Positions 4,879 to 12,170 of a DNA stretch of 17,083 nt are shown here, piece by piece. The notes beneath the pieces are model-generated. The model did not search any database and was not told the DNA's origin. It was given only the letters and a program-made list of their open reading frames with translations. Source of the DNA: Candidatus Methylomirabilota bacterium (GTDB lineage: Bacteria; Methylomirabilota; Methylomirabilia; Methylomirabilales; 2-02-FULL-66-22); the NCBI GenBank assembly GCA_016209725.1, contig JACQVO010000262.1:1-17083 (forward strand), in the 5' to 3' direction. The translations under genes and the position numbers were made by a program. The first letter of the stretch is position 1, and each line of letters begins with the position of its first letter.

Positions 4879-6537
4879 ATGGATCTCCGCTTCTTCACCA
4901 ATGAGGGTCGCCGGGACACCGCGGATCGGCTGCACCTCCCCGTCCGGAAGGGTTGGCATCTCCTGGCGGGGGTCCGTCGGGCGGTGGCTCGTCTGGAGCA
5001 GCAGCGCTGGTTCCTGCCGGCCGTCGCCGCCTTCTTCCTCCTGGCCACGATCCGGATCCTGAGTTCCAACCTCCCCCTCCCCCTGGGGGCGTTCTCGCTC
5101 CTGGGGTTGTTCCTGCAAGTGGCCTTCCTCCTGGGCGCACTCTACGCCTACGTCCGGGCCCTGCAGCCGAAAGAGGTCCGGCGCCCTCGGAGCCTGGTCC
5201 TCTTGGGGGCGATCCTCCTCGTGGTGCTGCTTCTCAACCGGTACGCCCTCGTCGTGATCACGTCTCTGCACCAGAGCTTCCCGCACATCCCCCTCCCGGC
5301 CATGCGGGCCGCCTTGCCGGTGCCGCTGGGGGGCGTCCTCCTGACGGTCCTCTTCAACGCCCGGTTGGCCTTCGCCGGGTCGTTGGTCCTCACGGTCCTC
5401 ATGGGGATCATGCTGGCGGCCCCCATCGACTACGTCCTGTTCACCTTCGTGGGCAGCCTGGTCAGCGTCTTCACCCTGGCGGGGCGCCAGCGGCGGACCG
5501 CGTTCTTCCGCGCCGGGGGGGTGCTGGGCCTGGCCAACGCCTACACCCTGGTGGCCCTGGCTTTCGTCGATGGCACCATCAACGCGCTTCCGGCAGAGGT
5601 CGTGGCCGGCCTGCTGAACGGCGCCATCGTGGCGGTTCTGGCCACGGGGCTCTTGCCGCTTCTGGAGCATTCCTTCGGGCGGACCACGGATTTCACGCTG
5701 CTCGAGCTGTCCAACCTGAACGAGCCCATGCTCAAACACCTGGTGCTGGTGGCGCCGGGCTCCTACCATCACAGCATCATGGTGGGCACCCTGGCCGAGG
5801 CGGCCGCAGAGGCCGTGGGCGCCAATGCACTGCTGTCCCGGGTGGGGGCCTACTACCACGACATCGGGAAGACGCGGCACGCGGCATACTTTATCGAGAA
5901 TCAGTCGGATGCCCTGAACCGCCACGACAAACTCGCACCGAGTCTGAGCCGCGCCATCGTCATGTCCCACGTCAAGGAGGGGGTCGAGATGGCGCGGGCC
6001 TACGGGCTGCCCGAGGTTCTCGTGGACCTGATCCCCCAACACCACGGGACGCGCCTGATGACCTATTTCTACCAGCGGGCCAAGGAGAAGGCGGATCCCA
6101 ACCTCCAGGAGGTGAAGGAAGAGGAGTACCGGTATCCCGGGCCAAAACCCCAGACACGGGAGGCGGCCATCCTCATGCTGGCGGACGCGGTGGAAGCGGC
6201 GGCGCGCACGCTCACCGATCCCACGCCGGCCCGCATCCAGGGGGCGGTGCAGAAGATCATCAACGGCATCTTCGTGGACGGCCAACTGGACGAATGCGAC
6301 CTCACCCTCCGGGACCTCCACCGCATCGCCAACAGCTTCGTCCGGATCCTGACGGGGATCTTCCATCATCGGGTGGACTACCCGGGGATCCAACTCCAGG
6401 ACTTCGGCAAGAAACGGAACGAGAATGGCGATCAGCCTCCGAAACCGGCAAAAGAGGGTCCCCGTCGAGACGCGGTGGCTAAGAAGGGTGGGGGAAAAGG
6501 CGCTGTCCGCGCTGGCACGCCCGACGGCGGAGTGTAG
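4879..6537 (+). CDS. 7TM-HD phosphohydrolase, PgpH/YqfF-like, lacking the extracellular domain
   Basis: The family hydrolyses cyclic dinucleotides; PgpH of Firmicutes degrades c-di-AMP to pApA at the membrane. Residues about 45-265 contain several hydrophobic segments (LPAVAAFFLLATIRI, LVLLGAILLVVLLL, VAVLATGLLPLL). The HD domain begins near 283: YHHSI (H297/H298), YYHDIGKT with H327/D328, SH364, QHHGT (H388/H389) and D436, so all metal-binding positions of the family appear present. The protein is 552 residues; classic PgpH proteins are near 700 because a large extracellular 7TMR-HDED domain sits between TM1 and TM2, and here only a short loop fits. The last about 37 codons (NENGDQPPKPAKEG onward, lysine- and glycine-rich) overlap ybeY by 113 nt. 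Substrate (c-di-AMP) is inferred from homology. Confidence 0.88.
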   Translation: MDLRFFTNEGRRDTADRLHLPVRKGWHLLAGVRRAVARLEQQRWFLPAVAAFFLLATIRILSSNLPLPLGAFSLLGLFLQVAFLLGALYAYVRALQPKEVRRPRSLVLLGAILLVVLLLNRYALVVITSLHQSFPHIPLPAMRAALPVPLGGVLLTVLFNARLAFAGSLVLTVLMGIMLAAPIDYVLFTFVGSLVSVFTLAGRQRRTAFFRAGGVLGLANAYTLVALAFVDGTINALPAEVVAGLLNGAIVAVLATGLLPLLEHSFGRTTDFTLLELSNLNEPMLKHLVLVAPGSYHHSIMVGTLAEAAAEAVGANALLSRVGAYYHDIGKTRHAAYFIENQSDALNRHDKLAPSLSRAIVMSHVKEGVEMARAYGLPEVLVDLIPQHHGTRLMTYFYQRAKEKADPNLQEVKEEEYRYPGPKPQTREAAILMLADAVEAAARTLTDPTPARIQGAVQKIINGIFVDGQLDECDLTLRDLHRIANSFVRILTGIFHHRVDYPGIQLQDFGKKRNENGDQPPKPAKEGPRRDAVAKKGGGKGAVRAGTPDGGV

Positions 6538-7009
6538 TGTTCTGCTCGTGGACGATGCCGCCATGGCGGCCCTGAATCACGCCTATCGGGGCGTGACGGG
6601 CCCGACCGACGTCCTGGCTTTCTCCATGACCGAAGGGCGCTTCGGGGCGACGTGGCCTTCGTCCCGAGCCTGCGACGAGTCGTTCGACAGGCTCACGATC
6701 CCGACCTCAGTCGAGGGACTCAGGCGAGGCGCTCAGGCCGAGGGGCCGGATCTCCTTGGCGATGTGGTCATCTCGGCCGAGACGGCGCGGCGCCAGGCGC
6801 GGGTCCGCAAGCGTGGCCTCCGGGCGGAGCTGGCCCTGCTCTTGGTCCACGGGATCCTCCACCTGCTCGGCCACGACCACGGGACTCCGGGGGAGCGGCG
6901 CAGGATGTGGCAGAAACAGCAGGTGATCCTGGCGGCATGCGGGATCCGGGCGCCGGCAATGGGCCCCCCGAACCACAGGGCACGCGCGGGAAGAGTGCGG
7001 AAAGACTAG
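6425..7009 (+). CDS. ybeY: Endoribonuclease YbeY with an in-frame insertion
   Basis: YbeY is a zinc-dependent RNase for 16S rRNA 3'-end maturation and late ribosome quality control, acting with Era and PhoH. The N-terminus MAISLRNRQKRVPVE and strand CSVLLVDDAAMAALNHAYRG are typical. TDVLAFSM (61-68) and LLGDVVIS (110-117) are normal but are separated by about 40 residues instead of roughly 10. The zinc motif HGILHLLGHDH gives H142, H146 and H152. Total length is 194 against about 150-165 usually; the excess is residues about 75-105 and a short basic C-terminal tail. ATG 6425 matches family starts even though it lies 113 nt inside the preceding gene, so the overlap seems real. The insertion lies in the loop before the LLGD strand and need not abolish activity. 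Confidence 0.9.
   Translation: MAISLRNRQKRVPVETRWLRRVGEKALSALARPTAECSVLLVDDAAMAALNHAYRGVTGPTDVLAFSMTEGRFGATWPSSRACDESFDRLTIPTSVEGLRRGAQAEGPDLLGDVVISAETARRQARVRKRGLRAELALLLVHGILHLLGHDHGTPGERRRMWQKQQVILAACGIRAPAMGPPNHRARAGRVRKD
6647..6739. repeat. Palindromic element inserted in frame in ybeY
   Basis: This segment encodes the extra about 31 residues of YbeY. It contains a hairpin: gagcctg (6666-6672) pairs perfectly with caggctc (6688-6694), and the stem extends with bulges through cgac / gttcg. The motif gttcgacaggctcac on this strand (gtgagcctgtcgaac on the other) resembles the palindromic intergenic repeats with gagcctgtcgaa found in many genomes. The limits are estimated from where YbeY homology stops and resumes. 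Confidence 0.5.
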
Positions 7010-7013
7010 GGCC

Positions 7014-8309
7014 ATGGCGGAACACGGGCCGCGGGTGGCCGGCCCGGGCGACCGGGCCAGGCTCAGGATCCTGCTGGAAGTCATCAAAGCCATGAGTGCG
7101 GAGACCGATTTCGAGCGGCTCCTCCAGCTCATCATGGAGGAGACCACCCGCGCCATGGAGGCCGATCGGAGCACGCTGTTCCTGGTGGACCATGAACGGG
7201 GGGAACTCTGGTCCAGGATCGCCCTGGGCTTGAAGGAGAGGAAGGAGATCCGGTTCAAGTCCCACCTCGGCATCGCAGGCCACGTGGCGACGACGGGCGA
7301 GCCGCTGAACATCCCCGAGGCCTACGAGGACCCCCGCTTCAATCAGGAGGTGGACCGGCAGACCGGCTACCGAACCCGGACCATCCTGTGCATGCCGGTA
7401 CGAAACAAGGCGGGGAGCATCGTCGGCGCCCTGCAGGTCCTGAACAAGCGGGCCGGCGTCTTCACCCCCGCGGACGAAGAGATGCTGGACGCCCTGGCCT
7501 CCCAGGCGGCCATCGCCCTGGAGAATGCCAAGCTCTACGAGGACCTGCGCAAGGCCTACGAAGAGCTGAAGCAACTCGACGCCATGAAGGGAAACTTCCT
7601 GGCCAACATCTCCCACGAGCTGCGGACGCCCCTCGCCCCCATCATCGGGTATGTCGAGATGCTCCTCTCGGCGCGGCCGGGCCCCCTGACCGATCGCCAG
7701 CGGTCCCACCTGCAGGTCGTGGAGCAGGCGGTCCAGCGGCTGCAGGGACTGATCGAGGATCTGCTGGCTTTCGTGCAGATGGAGCAGGGGGAGCTGCTCC
7801 TCCAGACTCGGCCCTTCGCCATCGCCGCCCTGCTCGAGGAGCGGGCGCGCGTCCTCACCCCCCGGGCAACCGAGAAGGGGCTCACGGTGGAGGTGGCGGT
7901 ACCCTCCGGGTTGCCCGACGTGCAGGTGGACCCCAAGCAAATCAGCCGGGCGCTGATGCTGTTGCTGGACAACGCCATCAAGTTCACCCCCCCGGGCGGG
8001 CGGATCGCACTCGGCGCGAAGGCCCACGTCGCTCCCGATGACGCCCCACCGGGCTGGCCGCATGGGTACGTCGAGGTGAGCCTGAGCGATACCGGGATCG
8101 GCATCCCGGCCGACAAGATCCCCCGCATCTTCGAGAAGTTCTACCAGGTGGATGCCTCCACCACACGCAGCTACGGCGGAACCGGCCTGGGTCTCGCCCT
8201 GGTGAAGCAGATCATGGAGGCGCACGGAACCCGCCTGGCGGTCGAGAGCACCCCGGGGGTCGGCTCCACCTTCCGGCTCCGCCTGCCCATCGCCCACCCC
8301 TATGCCTGA
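7014..8309 (+). CDS. Soluble GAF-domain sensor histidine kinase
   Basis: The 431-residue protein has no membrane segment. It has a GAF domain at about 32-172 (TDFERLLQLIMEETTRAMEA through FTPADEEMLDALASQAAIALENA), a short coiled coil at 173-195, and a HisKA domain with phospho-acceptor H201 in SHELRTPL. The HATPase domain carries the N box DNAIKF (N320), G1 DTGIGI (359-364), the F box IFEKFYQ (372-378) and G2 GGTGLGL (388-394). All kinase boxes are present, so it should autophosphorylate. The GAF ligand is unknown. No response regulator is encoded in the window, so it is an orphan here. It starts 4 nt after ybeY and its stop overlaps the next start by 8 nt, so it is cotranscribed. In many genomes dgkA/cdd occupy this operon position. 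Confidence 0.92.
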   Translation: MAEHGPRVAGPGDRARLRILLEVIKAMSAETDFERLLQLIMEETTRAMEADRSTLFLVDHERGELWSRIALGLKERKEIRFKSHLGIAGHVATTGEPLNIPEAYEDPRFNQEVDRQTGYRTRTILCMPVRNKAGSIVGALQVLNKRAGVFTPADEEMLDALASQAAIALENAKLYEDLRKAYEELKQLDAMKGNFLANISHELRTPLAPIIGYVEMLLSARPGPLTDRQRSHLQVVEQAVQRLQGLIEDLLAFVQMEQGELLLQTRPFAIAALLEERARVLTPRATEKGLTVEVAVPSGLPDVQVDPKQISRALMLLLDNAIKFTPPGGRIALGAKAHVAPDDAPPGWPHGYVEVSLSDTGIGIPADKIPRIFEKFYQVDASTTRSYGGTGLGLALVKQIMEAHGTRLAVESTPGVGSTFRLRLPIAHPYA

Positions 8310-9237
8310 CGGTCCGCCGCTGGCCCGCGTCTCGTCGAGGCTTGGCCGAGGGTCCTGGGGTCTCGGGATTTTCCTCACGGCCCTGCTCGTCTTCGCCCGC
8401 GCCCCCGGGCCGGTCCTGTCAGAGGAGGCCCGGCTTGTCATTCGTCTTGCGCCGGAGCGGGTGAAGCAGGGCGGCGTGGCGGTCCTCAGGACGGAATCGC
8501 CCACCCCGATCCGGGCCCTGCGGGTCCAGGTGGGGGACCGGCGGATCCTCGCCGCCTCGCCGGAGGGCCAGACGCCACAACCGGTCCTGATCGGGATCGA
8601 CCTGGAGCAACCGCCGGGGACCGTCCTCGTCCACGCGGAGGCCGCGGATGGCAGTGGTCGGGCCCTGCTGGGGCTTGCACCGCTCCTGATCCTGGATGCG
8701 CGCTTTCCCGTCCAGCGCCTCACCGTGTCCCGCCCTTTCGTGGAGCTGGATGCGGCGAGTCTGGAGCGGGTCAATCGGGAAAAGGCCGTGCTGGATCGCC
8801 TGTGGGAGACGCTCACGCCCGAGCGCCTCTGGCGCGGTCCGTTCCGGATTCCCCTGGAGGGGACGGGTCCCGGCGTCGGGTTCGGGGAACGGCGGATCAT
8901 CAACGGGGAAGCGAGGGCGCCGCACACGGGGACGGACTATTCGGCGCCCCCGGGGGCCCCGGTCCTGGCCGCCAATGCCGGGACTGTGGCGCTGGTGGCG
9001 GATCACTTCTTCGCGGGGACATCGATCATCCTGGATCATGGCCTCGGCCTGTACACCATGTACTTCCACTTGCAGGAGAGCCTGGTGCAACCGGGCCAGC
9101 GGGTGGAGCGGGGCCAGGCCATCGCCCGCGTCGGGAGCACCGGCCGCGCCACGGGCCCGCATCTGCACTGGGGTGCCCGCTTGCAGGGAGCCCGGATCGA
9201 TCCGCGGGAGCTCCTGCAACCTTTGCCCGTGGACTGA
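8302..9237 (+). CDS. LytM/M23-family metallopeptidase, exported
   Basis: This 311-residue protein is probably a periplasmic murein endopeptidase or a LytM regulator of amidases. A signal peptide or anchor covers residues about 17-40 (WGLGIFLTALLVFARAPG, then PVLS). Residues 43-135 form a beta-rich N-terminal domain. The M23 domain occupies about 190-300 with all zinc and catalytic positions: HTGTDY (H208, D212), MYFHL (H256) and HLHWG (H287, H289). It should therefore be enzymatically active, unlike degenerate LytM factors. The start overlaps the kinase stop by 8 nt (ATGCCTGA), implying translational coupling, so kinase and hydrolase may form a functional pair. The 117-nt gap to era holds a hairpin. 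Confidence 0.9.
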   Translation: MPDGPPLARVSSRLGRGSWGLGIFLTALLVFARAPGPVLSEEARLVIRLAPERVKQGGVAVLRTESPTPIRALRVQVGDRRILAASPEGQTPQPVLIGIDLEQPPGTVLVHAEAADGSGRALLGLAPLLILDARFPVQRLTVSRPFVELDAASLERVNREKAVLDRLWETLTPERLWRGPFRIPLEGTGPGVGFGERRIINGEARAPHTGTDYSAPPGAPVLAANAGTVALVADHFFAGTSIILDHGLGLYTMYFHLQESLVQPGQRVERGQAIARVGSTGRATGPHLHWGARLQGARIDPRELLQPLPVD

Positions 9238-9256
9238 TTGCGTTTGGACTTCGAGA

Positions 9257-9337
9257 AGCGTTCGGCTGTTCGGGGGTTCGGCAGTTCGGCGGTACCAGGA
9301 ACACCCGAACAGTCGAACTGTCGAACCGCCGAACGCT
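9257..9337 (+). repeat. Long hairpin with four 8-nt GTTCGG units per arm, upstream of era
   Basis: GTTCGG starts at 9260, 9268, 9276 and 9284, an exact 8-nt period. The other arm has CGAAC at 9306, 9314, 9322 and 9330, also at period 8. The arms pair as an imperfect stem of about 33 bp: 10 perfect pairs at the base (9257-9266 with 9328-9337), then runs of 5-6 pairs broken by single mismatches and G-U pairs, with a loop of about 13-15 nt (9290-9304). There is no T-run, so it is not a standard terminator. It ends 17 nt before the era ATG. Confidence 0.8.
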
Positions 9338-9354
9338 CTTCGTGGGCGGTCCCA

Positions 9355-10302
9355 ATGGAAACCATCGGACACGAACCGTCGGCCGCAGAGAAGGCGCAGG
9401 AAGAATTCCGCGCGGCCTACGTGGCTATCATCGGGCGGCCCAACGTGGGGAAGTCCACCCTCATGAATCGCCTGCTAGGACAGAAGCTGTCCATCGTCTC
9501 GCCGCGACCCCAGACGACGTGGCATCGGATCCTGGGCATCAAGAACCTGCCTCGGGCGCAGTTCCTTTTCCTGGACACGCCGGGGATGCAGGCGTCCGAC
9601 GCGCTGTTCAACCAGAGCCTCATCCGCGCCGCCCGGCGGGCCCTGGAGGACGCCGACCTCGTCCTGTGGCTGATCGACGCCGCAGAACCCGAGGATCCGG
9701 ATGATCAGCTCATTCTGGGGGAGCTGCGCGAGGGGAAGACGTCCGGGGCCCCGGTGATCCTGGCCCTCAACAAAGTGGACCTCGTGGCCAAACCGCGGCT
9801 CCTGCCCCTGATCGCCCGCTGGCACGAGGCCTTTCCCTTCGCCGAGATCGTTCCCATCTCCGCCACCACGAGGGACAACCTGGATCGGCTGGAGTCGGCC
9901 CTGCTCGGGCACGCCCCGCTCGGCCACCCGTTTTACCCGCCGGAAGAGCTCACCGATCGCCCGGAGCGCTTCTTCATCGCCGAGATCATCCGGGAGCAGG
10001 CCTTCGCCCTCCTCCACCAGGAGCTTCCCTACGCCCTGGCCGTCCAGGTGGAAGCCGTGAAGGCCCGGGAGGGCCGCAACCTCACCGATGTGGAGGCCAC
10101 GATCTACGTCGAGAAGGAGGGCCAGAAGGGCATCGTCATCGGCGCCGGCGGGAAGATGCTGAAGCGGGTCGGCGAGCGAGCCCGCCCCCAGATCGAGGAG
10201 ATGCTGGGCACACCCGTCTTCCTTCGCCTCTGGGTCAAGGTGCAGGAGGGCTGGCGGAAGGACGCCGCGGCCCTGCGACGCTTCGGCTACCTGGAACCCT
10301 GA
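9355..10302 (+). CDS. era: GTPase Era
   Basis: Era is an essential GTPase that binds the 3' end of 16S rRNA during 30S assembly. With ATG 9355 it has 315 residues, close to the family length of about 300. G1 is GRPNVGKS (27-34), the switch I region has QTTWHRI, G3 is DTPG (74-77), G4 is NKVD (139-142) and G5 is SA (169-170). The KH domain follows, with VIGAGGKMLKRVG at 261-273. The KH GxxG loop is GAGG, whereas GKGG/GKxG is commoner. The frame is open back to 9238, but that extension encodes only the hairpin repeat, so I reject it. A Shine-Dalgarno is weak (GGGCGG). With phoH and ybeY in the same operon it makes a 16S maturation set. Confidence 0.95.
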   Translation: METIGHEPSAAEKAQEEFRAAYVAIIGRPNVGKSTLMNRLLGQKLSIVSPRPQTTWHRILGIKNLPRAQFLFLDTPGMQASDALFNQSLIRAARRALEDADLVLWLIDAAEPEDPDDQLILGELREGKTSGAPVILALNKVDLVAKPRLLPLIARWHEAFPFAEIVPISATTRDNLDRLESALLGHAPLGHPFYPPEELTDRPERFFIAEIIREQAFALLHQELPYALAVQVEAVKAREGRNLTDVEATIYVEKEGQKGIVIGAGGKMLKRVGERARPQIEEMLGTPVFLRLWVKVQEGWRKDAAALRRFGYLEP

Positions 10303-10311
10303 ACAGCAAAT

Positions 10312-10376
10312 GCGGAATGGCGAATGCGGAATTCGGAATCGAATTCCCACTCCGCATTCCGAATTCCACATTCCGC
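10312..10376 (+). repeat. Hairpin with 7-nt CGGAAT-type units between era and recO
   Basis: Left-arm units cggaatg, gcgaatg, cggaatt and cggaatc start at 10313, 10320, 10327 and 10334 (period 7). Right-arm units cattccg, aattcca and cattccg start at 10355, 10362 and 10369 (period 7). The pairing gcggaatg (10312-10319) with cattccgc (10369-10376), plus ggaattcggaat (10328-10339) with attccgaattcc (10356-10367), gives 8 + 12 perfect base pairs around one unpaired 8-nt unit and a 16-nt loop. It fills nearly the whole 86-nt era-recO gap, and the recO GAGGAG begins 5 nt after it. Confidence 0.8.
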
Positions 10377-10388
10377 ACTCGAGGAGCC

Positions 10389-11138
10389 ATGCCCCTGCGT
10401 TCGACGGAGGCGATCGTCATCGGCGGCCACAACCTGGCCGACGCGGACCGGATCGTGGTGTTCTACACGGAAGCGTTCGGCAAGGTGCGGGCGGTCGCGG
10501 AGGGGGCGCGACGGATCCGCACGAGGTTCGGGGGAACCCTGCAACTCTTCAGTCAGGGGCGGCTGGTCTACTTCGAGCGACCCAATCGGACCCTCCACAA
10601 GATCAACGAGTTCGGCGTGATCCGACTGCACCGGGGACTGCGCGAGGACCTGGAACGCCTCGCGCTGGGATCCCTGGCGGTGGAGGCAGTGTCTGTGGGC
10701 GTGGAGGAAGGGGAGACGCAGCCGGCCCTGTACCACCTGCTGGCGGAGGGACTCGACCTGTTGGAGGACGCGACGCGACCCGCCCTCGTGCTGCAGGGAT
10801 TCCTGCTGCATCTCCTCCGCCTGCTGGGATATCGCCCCGAACTCTCCGAGTGCGTGCGGTGCCGGTCGGCCGTCTTTCCCCAGGCGGACGCCTTCCTCAG
10901 TGTGACCCAGGGAGGATTGCTCTGTGCAAGGTGCCGGCCGGTCGTTCCCGATGCGCTCCCGATGTCTTCGGTCGCTCTCGGGTTTCTCCGCGGGGCGAGC
11001 GGTTCGACGCTCCGCGTTATAGATCGGGTGTCCATCATTCCCCAAGTTTTTCAAGAGGTTACCGATATCCTTCAGGCATTCATCCGGCACGTCCTGGGAC
11101 GTCCCCTGCGGTCCGCCGACTTCCTGGCCCGCCTGTAA
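10389..11138 (+). CDS. recO: DNA repair protein RecO
   Basis: RecO anneals single strands and loads RecA with RecR in RecF-pathway gap repair. The protein has 249 residues, the usual length. The OB-fold N-terminus is STEAIVIGGHNLADADRIVV with GKVRAVAEGARR at 31-42, followed by the helical domain. The zinc site is ECVRC (C155, C158) and LCARC (C179, C182), all four ligands present. ATG 10389 matches family starts. The frame extends further upstream but would encode the hairpin repeat. The ribosome-binding site GAGGAG (10381-10386) is only 2 nt before the ATG, unusually close. It lies directly downstream of era, as in many bacteria. Confidence 0.93.
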   Translation: MPLRSTEAIVIGGHNLADADRIVVFYTEAFGKVRAVAEGARRIRTRFGGTLQLFSQGRLVYFERPNRTLHKINEFGVIRLHRGLREDLERLALGSLAVEAVSVGVEEGETQPALYHLLAEGLDLLEDATRPALVLQGFLLHLLRLLGYRPELSECVRCRSAVFPQADAFLSVTQGGLLCARCRPVVPDALPMSSVALGFLRGASGSTLRVIDRVSIIPQVFQEVTDILQAFIRHVLGRPLRSADFLARL

Positions 11139-11184
11139 CCCCCCATCAATAAAGCTGTTCTCCCATCCATTCTGGCCTTTTCCC

Positions 11185-11214
11185 TTGACACTGTCTTCGG
11201 CGATTTGTTAGCGT
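11185..11214 (+). promoter_or_regulatory. Candidate promoter for glyQ-glyS-ppdK
   Basis: A perfect TTGACA (11185-11190) is followed after 18 nt by TAGCGT (11209-11214), a -10 with weak agreement. The 111-nt recO-glyQ gap is the largest between era and the end of the block that lacks a repeat, supporting a separate transcription unit. No hairpin terminator is visible after recO. Confidence 0.45.
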
Positions 11215-11249
11215 GTGACTTCCTTTTGCCCTGAAGAGCGAGGGAGCCG

Positions 11250-12131
<882 letters not shown>

Positions 12132-12170
12132 TCCCGCGTCGGGAGGGGCGAGAGGTGAACGACTGAGGCC

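Noticed and set aside
4780..6564. 594-codon minus-strand frame across the 7TM-HD gene
   Set aside because: It is an antisense shadow of a firmly identified gene, with low-complexity H/Q/G/E-rich translation.
6768..8927. 719-codon minus-strand frame across ybeY, the kinase and the peptidase
   Set aside because: It is an antisense shadow spanning three coupled genes, with no recognisable domain.
9238..9354. Upstream extension of era (39 extra residues)
   Set aside because: It would translate the octameric hairpin repeat and has no family counterpart. ATG 9355 gives the normal Era length.
10317..10388. Upstream extension of recO (24 extra residues)
   Set aside because: It would translate the heptameric hairpin. 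ATG 10389 matches RecO N-termini and has a Shine-Dalgarno.
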